Shown one piece after another: positions 23,991 through 36,015 of a stretch of 64,000 nucleotides of DNA (positions are counted from its first letter, which is position 1; every line of letters starts with the position of its first letter). Under the pieces are notes generated by a model. The model had not been told where the DNA came from, made no database searches, and saw only the letters and a list, made by a program, of their open reading frames with translations. The position numbers and the translations under genes are program-made. The stretch comes from Macrolepiota albuminosa (Eukaryota; Basidiomycota; Agaricomycetes; Agaricales; Agaricaceae): NCBI GenBank assembly GCA_027475525.1, contig JAMWFC010000060.1, positions 806,001 through 870,000 of the forward strand, written 5' to 3'.

Positions 23991-25490
23991 ACATCGTCAC
24001 ATTATGTCGTATCTGCAGATTAAGAGTTCCACAATATTCAGATGATCCTCGTCCTCACGAACTTCCAGTTTGGGCTTGTATACTCCAGAAGAAGACCTTT
24101 TTATTGCACCAACTGGTTCAGGCAAGAACCTATATCCCTATGTCCATTACCTTCTGGATCATCTTGTTGAAGGCAATCCAAACCTTCCAAAAAAAGCCGG
24201 TATGGTGCGTTGGTCCAGTACTTGAGCTCAGTAGTAGCTACGCAAGTACGAACTTGAAACTCAAAGTCGGGACACTATGGAATCATTTGACTAAGCAGGA
24301 GAAGTGATTGCTTGGTTGCTCTAATGCAGAACATTCCGGGATACCAGATTGACAGCCATATGATGATTACAGGATATGCATGTTCAACATGACAATTTTA
24401 GCGTAAACTTAAATTGCCAGGTGGAATGGTATGTTGGCGATACTCTGCGGATGGCAGTATTTGCGTACGTAAGATCCATCAGCTGCCCAAATGGAAGCTT
24501 TTCCATCTAATTAAACACTATTTGCTGATGTCGGGCTTCACGTTCAATGGACATGGGTTCTTCTCTCTTCTCTGGGCTTCTCAGCCTAGTGGGAACAGAT
24601 AGCATAAAAATGCTGACAGAGACCAGTGAGTCGATTTCCTTCCGGTTCTGGGCATCAGTACACGACCCCGGCGAGTTTTCCAATAACATGACGGCGTGAA
24701 AGAGTCTGGTTCTCTGGGAATGAGCATTGCGTGTGCGAGCGCGATTATCTCCGTCTTATCTGTACTAATTCCGATTAAGGAACCTCCTTATACATATATC
24801 AGATATCTTGTCATCTGATATCAACGGTCTGTTTTAAGAGACTGTCGCAATCTTACATGGTGCGGATGCCATGATGGCAGAAACCTTTTACCTGAGGGTG
24901 GTTTGGAGATATATTTATTACTGGTGCTGGAACCTATTTCACCCCATTCCGTCAAGCTTTCTCAATTTGAGCTGACAAACTTTAACTTGACACAGGCTTC
25001 TACCGACCATATCGATGTCGGCACAGAATATGCAGTGACCACCAATCTGGCTGTCTGTCACAGAAGGCCTTCTACATATTATCACCAAAGTCTCGCAGCC
25101 CATCCATCAAACAGGACAAGTGTTCCTTGATTAGTACTCTTTCAGCTGAAGCTGTTGCTCCACACAAGGCTTCCGGCGGCAAACCACTACAATACTGATT
25201 TGGCTATATGTATCCCGGCGGCAAACCACTACAATACTGATTTGGCTACATGTATCCCAAGCTATTCCTTGTGCAAAGATTGGAAGCCCGGTACGTGTGA
25301 TGTCTACGCTTCTTTGGAACCTCGTGGAAACGTTGTTGGTTTTGGCGATCTCGATTCCTTGCTCCTTTCGTACTTTAAGGAGGTAAGAGCCCGCTCAATA
25401 CTCCTTAATTGACGGCAAGAATCCATATATAAAGTGTACCTGAGGGTGAAGATGTCAGTTGACCTCCTGATCTTCCACACATAACTAAGG
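23991..25490. other. Spacer region, no gene supported
   Basis: 1.5 kb between the left arm and the MFS gene. A short plus-frame near 24050-24210 looks protein-like (GLYTPEEDLFIAPTGSGK) but is only about 50 codons between stops. I could not extend it by splicing or name a family, so it may be a gene relic. A 42-bp tandem duplication lies at 25173-25256. Confidence 0.4.
25173..25256. repeat. 42-bp tandem duplication
   Basis: Two adjacent copies starting CCGGCGGCAAACCACTACAA, with one visible mismatch (TATATG against TACATG). It lies in non-coding DNA 0.2 kb upstream of the MFS gene. Confidence 0.8.
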
Positions 25491-27561
25491 ATGTCACCTC
25501 CAGCCAAGCAGCAAATTCCAGACGGCGGTTTCAATGCATGGAGCACGGTAGCTGGCTCGTATGCCTCGTCAGCTCTCTGAAAAACTGTAAAACTAATACC
25601 TTCCAGCTGGTTCATGATGACCGCCACACTGGGGTCTGTATTCTTCAAACGAAAGAAACTCAGATAACCATGTTTACTTGACCTTACAGCTATCTATACT
25701 CATTCGGAGTCTATCAAGGTAAGGCTATGTATTGAGCTGTTCCACATGATGCTGTATCCTTTGACTCAGATTTCTACACTCGAGTATTCTTGTCCAACAG
25801 CACCCCAAGCAAGATTGGGTAAGTTGAACGTGCAATAAACAAAAATAATTTCCAACTGGTGTACGCACATTATTAGGTGGATCGGTAGCCTCCAGCTAAC
25901 GATGCCTTTCGCGTTGGGAGTCGTCTCCGGTAAACTTTTCGACAAAGGTTATTTCCGCTTCCTGGTCATCACTGGTTCTGTCATCTTCAGCTTTTCGTAA
26001 GCACATGGGTGACTGACCTATTACTGCTTTAATAAAAGTCGATGTTATTAGGCTCTTCATGCTTTCGTTATGCCGGCCTCAGCAATTCTATCAGGTGGGT
26101 TTTCCAGATGATACAAATAATATGCTATCCAACTTCAAGTTCATATCTTAGGTGTTTCTTGCGCAAGGTGTAGGAATGGGTATTGGACTTGGACTCACGT
26201 TTGTGCCGTCTGTCAGTATCCTGATGATGCACTTTGAGCGGCGCAAGGCACTTGCCTCTGGAATTGCCCTCAGCGGGGGTTCTATCGGCGCCGTTATCTT
26301 CCCTATCAGTTGAGTGAACAGCATAGCGAATGGAATATTGATCTGACCTGATTCCCTAGTGTTGAAGTCGGTCGCTTTCGTTTGCTTAAAAGTGGTTAAA
26401 AATATTTAATCCGTCTTCAGTAACTTGATTGGCGATGTGGGATTCCCTCAGGCTGTACGCGCAACGGCATATCTTGTCTTGGCATGCCTTGTCATAGCGA
26501 ATGTGCTCATGAGAAACAATCCTGCGGTGTATGACCTTCGAGCCAAGGCACCACCACCCAACATTCTTGGCCTCTTGTCTGATGTTCCATACATAATGAG
26601 TATCCTCGGGTGCGTGGATCAGCAACTACTAACCCTGTCTGACTTGGCAGAAATGGCAACAGCTGCCTCCTCTCCTTCTTTGGTGTCTACTTCCCAGGTG
26701 CACTCGACTTGCTCCTACTCGATTATATCTAAGCTTTTTTTTGTGCTAGTGTTTTATCTTCAGTTATATGCCATTCAACATGGAGTCGGACAAACCATCG
26801 CTTTCTACTCTGTATTGTTTCTGCATTAGGGCATGTGGGCCAGCTGACTGAACACATTTCCTTTCTCCTAGCTAGCGATTATTAATGCCGCCAGCACAGT
26901 CGGCCGGATTGTCGGAAACTATCTAGCAGATCGTTTCGGTCCTTGGAATCTTCAGGCTCCCTGTGCGATCATCGTCGGGGCACTCGTCTGGGCAGTCCTA
27001 GGAGTGTACGTCGGGCTTGACCAACTTACTATCCAGATTATTTCAAAACTTGGACAGGCACGACAATTCGACTCTGATAATTATCAGCATCCTCTTTGGC
27101 CTCGTCTCCGCTGCCGGTGAGGTTTGAGTACCTGGCCTCGAATAGTTCCTGAAGAACAGACAACAACACAGGACTCTCTTTGAGTGTCGTAGGCTTTGCT
27201 TCGATGGCTCGCAATCCGTCAGAATCAGGGTAAGCAAACCCAAGCCAAGCACTCTCTGGAGCGAATCTACAATAGCTCACGGACGAAAAAATTCTCAGCG
27301 CCCGTACTGGTCTGGCGCTGGCGATAGCAAGCTTTGGCTGTCTTGGGTCGAGCCCAGTACAAGGGGCCCTGCTTACCCACCATTTCATTTGGATCAGGCC
27401 AGCCGCGTTCTCAGGGGTGAGCTTCCCAGTTTCTCTTTAGCCGAAAAACGAAAGCTGATTGTTTTTTCTTTCTTTGGTAGACAATGATATTTTGCGGCAG
27501 CGTCTGCTTTTTCGTTACGAGAATGCTCTTGGCCATACGCCGTGGTACAAATAAAGTGTGA
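25491..27561 (+). CDS. MFS transporter, monocarboxylate/riboflavin (MCT/Mch) type, 415 aa
   Basis: Twelve-helix major facilitator of the fungal MCT-like family, expected in the plasma membrane; substrate not predictable. Sixteen exons: 25491-25558, 25607-25633, 25690-25718, 25770-25818, 25877-25996, 26052-26094, 26152-26308, 26360-26366, 26421-26609, 26651-26697, 26750-26811, 26872-27005, 27058-27116, 27172-27229, 27299-27416, 27481-27561 (416 codons with stop). Family landmarks are PDGGFNAW at the N-terminus, YSFGVYQDFY, IGWIGSLQLTMPFALG, the ERRKALASGIALSGGSIG loop, VFYLQLYAIQHGV, TVGRIVGNYLADRFG and ARTGLALAIASFG. One exon is 7 nt. Conserved motifs flank every junction and no stop interrupts the model, so the gene looks intact. 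It sits inside the inverted duplication. Confidence 0.92.
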
Positions 27562-29166
27562 ACAGACAGACGTCTTTTATCTTACTTCATACGCTACAAG
27601 AAGTAACACCTGTCTTTGATCTGATAAGTTTATCAAGTTGTCACCATTCCATGTGTGAGTCTACATCAGGCAAGCCTCCGCTCAACCAGGATCATCGCAT
27701 GGCCGATCATTGCACAGATGGTCACACCCGACTACAGTGGGTCCTTTAATTACTGACCTGCTCTTACTCATTAGTTATGATTATCAAATTACCCGCAGTT
27801 ACACGATAGTATAAAAAGACCTAGTCGGTTATGTATTAGGCAGCTTTTTACAATATTAGGACTTACACCAGTTCTATAGTAAGGCTCGAATCTCGTGTGA
27901 CGAAACTCTGCTCTATTGGGTAGACTTCCGTTACGATCATCTGCCCGAATAATCATAGGATTTGGCATCGAACCATGCCTGACTGCTAAGCGCGAACTCC
28001 TCGTTTCACGCCTCTCTTACGGAATAGCAAGAAACAAAATGGCCCATACAAAGCGGATACAGTTGTAAGGGTTCTCAGCGTTGGTACGTCCGAGTGATGC
28101 GGCGCGACAATACTTACCATCAACCTCAATGCCATTTTCTCCTCATATCTCTTTTCATTTATCTTTACATGATATATCCTGACGCAACAACACGATTGTT
28201 ATGGGATATGACTTTCCATGACATTTGAAAAAAAAAAAAAAAGCGCTTATCATTCAATGTGCCAAACTTCAGGTAAGTAAGTACGTGTCAAAGGGCTAGA
28301 GCGAGAAGAGCTGACCGCGGAGGAAGCGGAGATAGCGATAAAAGGCTGACTCTGATGAAAGAGGGACGCACCAAAACGGCTGTCAATTCGGATTTTGAAA
28401 CGGGCCTGTGACAGTACTTACAAACTTGTAATCACATACATAATTTATGTATGCACCGCACCGCACCCGAACCGAGGAATGTCATCGTCAAACTTACTCA
28501 GGCTTTTTCAATCTGGACGAGGAATGTTCGCATGATCTGGTCAGCGAGAGGGATCGTGGCGTTAGATAGTGCACGACGCTCCCAACGCACCTCATTTGAC
28601 AACGCTCCTCAGTTGACAACGCTGTGGTTGAAACAAACAAACAGATTGATTTCAGATTGTAGTACACAACGTTAACCAAACTGCGCCATGCAACCATGTG
28701 TGAGAGGCGTACGTATCTTTGTGTTTGGAGTATTAAAAAACACTTTGAGTTGAGCCTGGCATGCTATGTAGATGGCATTTTCCTCGTGTTCATTAAACAA
28801 ACGGTGTGGCCCTGAGCCATCTTTAGAACATCTCCCAGAGTCGTGGGATAACCATGCGATGGATGAAGACCAGCGGGGTCTAGTGTGATTCCAGATTGGG
28901 GAATCGTACCTCGACATGTACTCAAGGTCCTTACCCTCTTGTATATCCAACTTGCATCGATGTACACATATCTATCCCACCACTGTTGATCTCTATCTTA
29001 TGCGGATTTGTTTTGTTTGGTCAGTGTGCGTATTGAAGATTCCAAGGTTAAACTCTGGTAGGATAGAATAGGTACATTGATACAAATACATGAGGAGCAA
29101 CAAAGAGATCGTGACACATCATTAGGAAGTCATGGCTCGACGACATCATCCCAAGATAAAAACCAC
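27562..29166. other. 1.6 kb intergenic, nothing recognised
   Basis: Between co-terminal 3' ends of the MFS gene (+) and PIMT gene (-). It has a 15-nt poly(A) run near 28229 and short motif-free frames. No tRNA or element end was found. Confidence 0.45.
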
Positions 29167-30104
29167 TCACAGCCACCTACTCTGCTTCTGTTTCTCCAAG
29201 TCCGTCAGAGGGACATACTACACACCCATCAGCACGAAATACCTCGATGTCGAGACGAACACTCACAGACACGCCCATAACCTCTGTCTCAGTCACCTTA
29301 CCGTCTTTATCCTTGTCAACATGAATGATAGACTGACTATAGGTGCCAACGGGGATAAACATCCTGCCTGGGCTTGCGAGTTGCTGGACAAGTTCAGACG
29401 GGGTGGTGGGTGCTGCGGCACCGACATGTATGGCGTCATAGGGGCCTGGATTATACCCATATGGGCAAGAAACAGTTCAATCGAAAAAGCGCTTACCACC
29501 AGACGGGTACCCTTCACTTGGCTGTTAAAACACACAGAAATCAAAAACTGGGAACACACCTTCCCGCCCGTCTCCAGTGACGATCAAGATCCTGCCCTCG
29601 TCAAGGGCGTTACCGAGCCCGTCGCGCCTCAGGTTCTCTTTAGACCACTGAGCGAGCTCGTCGACGTGCTCGATGCCTACGACGGTGCCGGTGGGGCCGA
29701 CGAGGTGGTGGAAGACAGCAGCGAGGTAGCCTGAGCCCGAGCCGACGTCAAGGACGCGTGCACCGGGGCGGAGGAAGGGCAGGAGTTCGGATGCGGCGTA
29801 GGCGTGCTGTGTGCACGTGAGCATAGCGAAGAGAGGACGAGAGGGGCGACGGACCATGTGTGGGGCGCTGATGGTTGCGCCGTAGCCGATTGGTCTGGAG
29901 TGGGGTGAGAGGCCGGAATGTGGAGAGAGAGCAGACTGACTGGGGGCAGTCTTCGTATGGCGATAAGGAGCTGAGGTTGCGCACGTAATGGGCCCGATCG
30001 ACGGATTCCATGGCCTTGGCGACTGTGTTGTTGTTGATGATAAGTGATCCACGCAGGTTTGAGACGAGCTGCTTGTTCGTTGTCCCGCTGCACAGCCAGG
30101 CCAT
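29167..30104 (-). CDS. Protein-L-isoaspartate O-methyltransferase (PIMT), 231 aa
   Basis: Repairs isoaspartyl residues in aged proteins by SAM-dependent carboxyl methylation in the cytosol. Six exons: 29941-30104, 29855-29894, 29560-29806, 29497-29511, 29267-29445, 29167-29217 (232 codons with stop). The family start is MAWLCSGTTNKQLVSNL. The substrate-side segment is RAHYVRNLSSLSPYEDCPQP followed by IGYGATISAPHMHAYAA. The SAM-binding motif is VLDVGSGSGYLAA (about residues 86-98), and later IVTGDGREGYP, YDAIHVGAAAP and VSYVPLTDLEKQ. Length equals the family norm. One exon is 15 nt, and its upstream acceptor is AAG rather than CAG/TAG. The gene shares a 205-bp divergent promoter with the AEC transporter. 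Confidence 0.95.
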
Positions 30105-30309
30105 TGTGGAAAGATGATAACCGGATTCATCTTAGACAGCCTCGTCATTCCTTGGCACAGCCGGCAATTTCCGGACATGCACCAGTCCAAGCGCCGAGAC
30201 ACCACAAACGTGTGTCAAATATTTAATTTGTATTGTAGTTGCCACAATTGAGGCTTGGCTTCAATTTGTCCTTATAATCCTTCCTTTCATCGTCTACATT
30301 GCTTTCCGC
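30105..30309. promoter_or_regulatory. Short divergent promoter of PIMT and AEC transporter
   Basis: 205 bp between two oppositely oriented ATGs, so both promoters must lie here unless the 5' UTRs overlap. It is CT/AT-mixed with no clear TATA box except TTATAAT near 30271. Possible coregulation is inference only. Confidence 0.5.
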
Positions 30310-32579
30310 ATGGCCGGAGCTAATTCAACTCCCGTAGCTGCGCTTCTACTTACTGTTTTCAATGTGTGTACATCCAGCTGCACGTTGCTTGCGTGTTCTA
30401 ACCCTCTGCAGTCCATCCTCGAGGTCTTCTTGCTCTGTCTTGCTGGATACATCCTTGCAAAACAAGGTATACTCGACAAGAAAACCCAAAAGGTTCTTTT
30501 AGTCTTTTTCCCCTCTTGTTCTATACTTATGCTTTCATTGCCCGCAGCAAATCAATCACCTCAATGTAAATCTCTTTACTCCGGCGCTCCTTTTCTCCAA
30601 AGTTGCCTTCTTTTTATCGCCTGGTATGCTCAGGCCTCCGGGAACACGATTCTCGTCGCTGACCCAGACCTAGAAAAACTACGAGAGCTATGGATTGTAC
30701 CCATCTTCTTTATCATCGTCACCCTAGTGTCCATGCTCGTCGCATGGGGTCTCTCGTGCTTTGCAGGCCTCAAAAGATCACAAAGGTATTTGGCCCTGGT
30801 AGCCATTCCAATACTCCCGCTCACCCGCTGCATAGAAATTTCGCAATGGCAGCTGCCATGTTCATGAACTCCAACTCTCTCCCGATCGCCCTCATGCAGA
30901 GCCTCGTGGTCAGTGTCCCTGGCCTGAAATGGACCGAGGACGACAACAAAAACGCAATGGTCGGTCGCGCACTGACTTACCTCGTCCTCTACTCTACCCT
31001 CGGCATGGTCGTACGTACTCATTACCTCACACAATCTGATCGCAGGCACTCACCTATCCATCCAGGTCCGGTGGAGCGTCGGCGTCCAACTCCTCTCCCA
31101 AGCCGATGAAGACGTGGTTCCCGACCCTCTACTCGTCGACTTGAGCGACTCCGACGACGGTCTCTCCATCTCCTCGCACCGCGACCCGGGTCTCGGCACA
31201 TCCGCCTCCACCTTTGTCGGTACCCCCATTTCCGAGTCGCCGCGCGCGCTTTCGCCCGATCAACCGCACTCCGACACCCACCTCCGCGTGCACCCACCGG
31301 ACCGCCACACGACATACTATCTCTCGTTCCCCAATTCTCCCTCCCAGGAAGAAGCTCCCTTACCTCCAGACGACACGCCTCCGCCCTCACACCCCGTCTC
31401 CGCCTCTCTCTCGCCATACGCAGGATCACCCTACGGCTCCACCGATGCGCTCCCCCTCCCCCTCTCTTCCTCCCACGGCGCCATCGTCCCTCCACACCCC
31501 TCCGCCTCCATCGCCGTATCCACAACCACCGCCACCACCACCACCACCACCGCACCCTCAGGCCCACACAACCTCGACACGCGTCTACCACCCGCGCACC
31601 TCCGAGCCCGACGGCACCACACGTCCCTCCCCCGGCGCGTCCAGCGCAAACTCCAGCGGACCCTCGTGGGGCTGCGCAACTTCATGACGCCGCCGCTGTG
31701 GGCCGCGCTCCTCAGCGTCGTAGTAGCGTGCACGCGCCCCGTGCAGCATCTCCTCGAGGTGCACTGGCTCAGCGTCAAAGGCGCGCTTGGCGCCGCGGGG
31801 AACTGTAGTATCCCGCTGACCCTCGTCGTGCTCGGCGCGTACTTCTGTGCGCCCCCTGCTGCGGATGAGGCCTCGCACAAGGGGCGCGGAGGCGGACACG
31901 GACACGGACACGGACGCGGGGGGAGGAGCGCCGCGAAAGCGCGCGGGGGCAAGTGGTGGAATGTCGATGTGAGAGGGTTCTTGGGGATGAAGCAGCCTAT
32001 TATGCTTCCGGCTGACCCGGAGAGCGAGAATGGCAATGGCCACGTGAATGGGAACGTGAATGTGAATGGGGATGGGAGCGCGAGTGGCATAATAGGCGCA
32101 GCACGGCAGGGTTCGAAGCATGCTAGGAAGGGGGAAACCAAGACTGTGGTTATCGCCGTGTTGTCGAGGATGGTCCTCACGCCGTTGATACTCATGCCGT
32201 TGTTAATATTTTCTGCAAAGTTTAATTGGCAGAAGGTCTTTGATGAGTGCGTTTTTGTGTTTTTTTCTCTCTTCCTCCTTTTGTCTCCCCTGTTGGTTGA
32301 TACTTATGACGTGCGCAGCCCCGTGTTCATGGTATCCAACGTCCTCCTCCTCTCTTCGCCGCCTGCACTCACGCTCGCTCAGGCAAGCCCTTTCCCTTTC
32401 CCTTTCTCCTGCTTCTCATCGCTTATCTTGTTTTGTATCGATCACAGATCACACAAGCCGCGTCGGGCGATGCGTTCGAGCGTCTCATAAGCCGCACTAT
32501 ATTCTGGTCGTACTGCGTCCTCACGCCCCCCGCTACGATCGTGTACGTCGTCGTCGGCCTCCTCCTCACAAAACTATAA
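30310..32579 (+). CDS. Auxin efflux carrier (AEC) family membrane transporter, 626 aa
   Basis: Fungal AEC/PIN-like permease with about ten helices split by a long cytosolic loop, probably at ER or plasma membrane. Eight exons: 30310-30363, 30412-30492, 30548-30623, 30668-30785, 30836-31010, 31066-32246, 32319-32382, 32448-32579 (627 codons with stop). N-terminal helices carry SILEVFLLCLAGYILAKQGI, NHLNVNLFTPALLFSKVAFF, ELWIVPIFFIIVTLVSMLVAW and FMNSNSLPIALMQSL. The C-terminal helices end with VSNVLLLSSPPALTLAQITQ and TPPATIVYVVVGLLL. The loop (about residues 175-460) is Pro/Ser/Thr-rich, with a Gly-His run and an Asn-Gly-Val run. The last intron (32383-32447) begins with GC (CAG|GCAAGC). The gene looks intact. 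Confidence 0.9.
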
Positions 32580-34044
32580 ACGCGCATCGACGATTGATTT
32601 TTTCGGGCGTTATGTCCGTTTCGTTCGGGGTTGGGACGTCTGGGGTGGGTTTTTTGGCGATGTTTGCTGAATAAGCGAGGTGCTGGCTTTGGCTCCACCA
32701 CAAGGGCTTTTTTTTGACTCCGTGGGACAGGTATCTTACGGGGAGCATCTACAGACGATGAATTCCTTGTGATAACTTCTAGGGCTTGTAGGTTGTACAG
32801 CGAGGAATTGGGGGAATAGCACGGATATATCATACACGTGTAATCTGATTATTCAACTAATTTGGAGCGGTTTTCTTGCGATATATGTTTTAATGTTTTG
32901 ATGTTAGCGTCTGTCTGAGGGTGTTGTGAAGAAGAGCCCATGCGTACGACACTTCTATAGCTTGTTTCGACCTAAAATAAATCCTGTAGACATCCTCATC
33001 CTACCTAGGATCTGTCAAGAGATTAATTAAATCACACGTTTTAATCTAGAATTCACATCAGTCTCGTGGAAACCCAAAATAACGTAGAGTAGACATGATT
33101 GTGGCCATTGGTGTACCGATAAAATCGAGATAGCATTCCGGGCTGGTTTGGGATTCCTCATATGTACCAGGATGCCATGTGATTTGTGAAACTCGGAATG
33201 TCTGTCTTTCATGATCATGCAGTCAGGGCTGAAATTGCTGTTGGAATAACCAACCACTGAGTTACGATTATGAGTACATATGATGTTTTTCGAAATCATA
33301 GGATTTTCCTTGGCCAATGGGGTCCCGGGATACATTTCATTTCGTCCAAATACCAATACCTCAAGCACTCTTTTTTTTTTGCTGATGCATGAGCTGCAGT
33401 GTCGACAGAAAGGAAACTGTGAGGTATCCACGATGGATTGGAATTTTGCGATTTTGATGAACAGAGAGCACGAACGACAGTGACAGATCAAGGTCTTGCT
33501 TGTGTACATTAGAGGACCATCATGGGGTCTGTATACTGTATATGTATATATATACCAAACTCATCAATTAGACCCTTAGACATCGTAACATACCATGCAT
33601 TGCATCGGCCCATCCTTGCGGGTTACTTTTCTTGAGATTTGAAACAACAAAGGCACGGTTTTCAGGCAGAGCTAAATGTCAGCCTCAACCTATGTCTCGG
33701 TCTCACGAGACAAGGGATCTTGTAGCGGCGAGAATCGTATGGTAAGTGCAAGAAAGAGGCGTTTCAATGCCCGCGACCATGGCAGGAAAAATAGACCTCG
33801 CTTTGTGTGTGTCCAATGGTAAGTGCAAGAAAGAGGCGTTTCAATGCCCGCGACCATGGCAGGAAAAATAGACCTCGCTTTGTGTGTGTCCAGGACCGTA
33901 AAAGGAAAGATTCGCAATCGAGATTACATATTTAGGGATTCCGTAAAGTCCTAAAAGTGGAATTATGCGCCACCGGTGTCGGAGCCGCAAAATTCAAACG
34001 TGGCCCCTGAGTAATGAATGATTCCTTTGCTCTGCTGGTTTTAG
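32580..34044. other. 1.5 kb intergenic, mostly unrecognised
   Basis: 3' flank of the AEC gene up to the right arm of the inverted duplication. It contains an open frame on minus (33027-33509) without motifs or codon-like pattern, a TA-rich run near 33536 and a perfect 77-bp tandem duplication. Confidence 0.45.
33739..33892. repeat. Exact 77-bp tandem duplication
   Basis: 33739-33815 and 33816-33892 are identical over exactly 77 bases; the flanking bases on both sides differ. See the finding on 77-bp duplications: probably an unmerged assembly overlap. Confidence 0.9.
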
Positions 34045-34427
34045 TGATTATGGTCGAATCAGCTCCTGAAACAATACAAATCATCATTCAAGGAGCGATC
34101 GCGGAATATTTTGCACTTTTTCTATTCTTCAAGGAATGCTGAGAAAGGTATGTCATGCATGTATGTTCGGGGTGGAGAAAAAAACCGGTTCATGCTTGAG
34201 TATTGATGAGTGGCCTATCATAGGCTTGATCTAAGAGGGTCAGAGTTTTTTTTTACAGTTTGTTCGACTGTAAGCTTTGTTCAAACATTATATATATAAA
34301 GCCTGACCTGTCTGGAACTCTTTTTCTCCATCGGCTCAGAATTCAGCTGCTGCCCGAGCCACATCCTTTGCTTTTTCTTGAGCGACACGCTCTCTGAATC
34401 ACCACCACATAACCAAAACCCGGTACA

Positions 34428-35732
34428 ATGCGTTCCGTCCGTACTGGTTCTCTGTTTGTCTTCGCCACCCTTGCGACTGTCTCCCATGGCCTTTTAGGCG
34501 TGTCTACTATCAAATTGGATGCAGGTGTGATTAACGCTACTCTTGTCCGTAAGTATTTGCTATCTTATTCAACCATGTCAATGATTTTGGATTGAATTTG
34601 ATTCTTTCTGTTCCATGCAGTTGGCAGTGCCAGCAGCACAAATGTCGGCACGTCCACGAATAAAGGCGTTGTTGCATCCAGCACGCCTACGAGTACGAAT
34701 GTCGGCATACCCACTCAGGTCAACGTCCCTGGCACATCGAGTACGAATGTCGGCATACCCACTCAGGTGAATGTCCCCGGCACATCGAGTACGAATGTCG
34801 GCATACCCACTCAGGTCAATGTCCCTGGCACATCAAGTACGAATGTCGGCATACCCACTCAGGTCAATGTCCCCGGCACATCGAATGTCGGGATATCCAC
34901 TCAGGTCAATGTCCCCGACACATCTAGTACGAATGTCGGCACACCCACCAAGGTGGATACTCATGTCAATGTCACCAACACGCCTACAAGTACGATTGTC
35001 AGCACACCCGCTCAGGACAATGTTACCAACATACCAACGAGTATAAATATTAGCACGTCCAGTCAGGCGGCGACTCAGCTCATTGCCACCCTGAACAGCA
35101 CGAGTAAAGACGTCGATGTCATCAGCACGCCAACCAGTGTAAATGTCGGCACGCTCAGTCAGGCGGAGACTCAGGTCAGCATCACCGGCACACCTACGAG
35201 TCTAAGTGTCAGCACGCCCACTCTGGCAGACACTCAGCTCATTGTCACGTCAACGATTTTACTCGTGCCGGTCACAGTCATCGGCACACCCACGAGTATA
35301 AATGTCGATATACCTACGAGCACCAATGTCGTCACGCCCACTCTGGCAGAGACTCAGCTCATTGCCACTCTGACCAGCACGAGTACAGATGTCGATGTCA
35401 TCAGCACGCCAACCAGTGTAAATGTCGGCACGCCCAGTCAAGCTGAGACTCAGGTCAGTCTCCCCGGCATACCTACGAGTCTAAGTGTCAGCACACCCAC
35501 TCAAACTAATGTCAACGGCACACCCACGATCAGCACACCCGCTCAGGCGGAAACTCAGATCAGTGTCACCGGCACACCGAGTACAAATGTCGGCACACCC
35601 ACTCAGGCGGTTACCAGTGTCACTGCAGACGCCGATGATAGTTTCTGTAAGTATTTCCTGTCTTGTACAACCGCGTCCACAGTTTTTTTTGGATCTGACT
35701 TTTTTTGTAACCCTGCAGATTATAAATTGTAA
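34428..35732 (+). CDS. Secreted Thr/Ser-repeat protein, right copy
   Basis: Exon 1 (34428-34548) encodes a likely signal peptide (basic RSVRTG, then LFVFATLATVSHGLLG). Exon 2 (34621-35646) is a tandem array: first 16-residue units of the STNVGIPTQVNVPGTS type, then looser 15-18-residue units built on TPTS-V-TP-Q/AETQ, with almost no aromatic or charged residues. Such Thr/Ser/Pro arrays are usually O-glycosylated stalks of fungal cell-surface proteins. The obvious second intron (35647-35718) leads to exon 35719-35732, which ends at once (YYKL, stop), for about 386 residues. A Cys-rich frame follows in a different phase. The family is not recognised and there is no GPI signal. An upstream TATA-like run (34290-34301) may be its promoter. 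Confidence 0.7.
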
Positions 35733-36015
35733 GAATGTTCATGATTTGACCAGGTTGCCGATGCTCAATGATTCTAGTGTTGTACAGAAGCAAAGGTACT
35801 ATAACGCATGTATGGCTAGGTATCGGTCTCGTTGGGATCGGTCGCGAAACTGTAACAAGTTGAAGCCAACTGAGTACGATTATTGTATGGCTCAGTTTAG
35901 GTTTCCACGTCAGGGCCATTACTACTGCAGCAGCTTAAAGGAACAGGAGTATGAGACCTGTAGAGGCTCAAGGTACTCGGAAGACACAGAGGATTGTCGT
36001 TACATGAAGGATTGA
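35719..36015 (+). other. Out-of-phase Cys-rich reading frame after the repeat gene
   Basis: Directly after the 35718 acceptor, a frame one base off the spliced phase encodes about 98 residues with eight Cys (NCKNVHDL, YYNACMARY, RNCNKL, YDYCMAQF, YYCSSL, YETCRG, EDCRYM) and stops at 36015. The regular Cys spacing looks like a small disulfide domain. It is preserved in the left copy (22078-22374, minus). No splice I can find joins it in frame to the repeats. It may be reached by alternative splicing or be a relic. Confidence 0.45.

Noticed and set aside
23948..24307. 119-codon plus frame and an alternative frame with APTGSGK resembling a Walker A
   Set aside because: The Walker-like peptide is in a short frame with stops on both sides and has GK followed by Asn rather than Thr/Ser; not enough for a helicase or ATPase call.
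28229..28243. Poly(A) run as the tail of a retroposed sequence
   Set aside because: No element or processed gene sequence is recognisable upstream of it.
31022..32195. Long minus frames antisense to the AEC gene
   Set aside because: They mirror the GC-rich loop-coding exon of the AEC gene; shadow frames.
33027..33509. 160-codon minus frame
   Set aside because: Longest frame in that gap, but with no domain and an irregular composition; left as unexplained.
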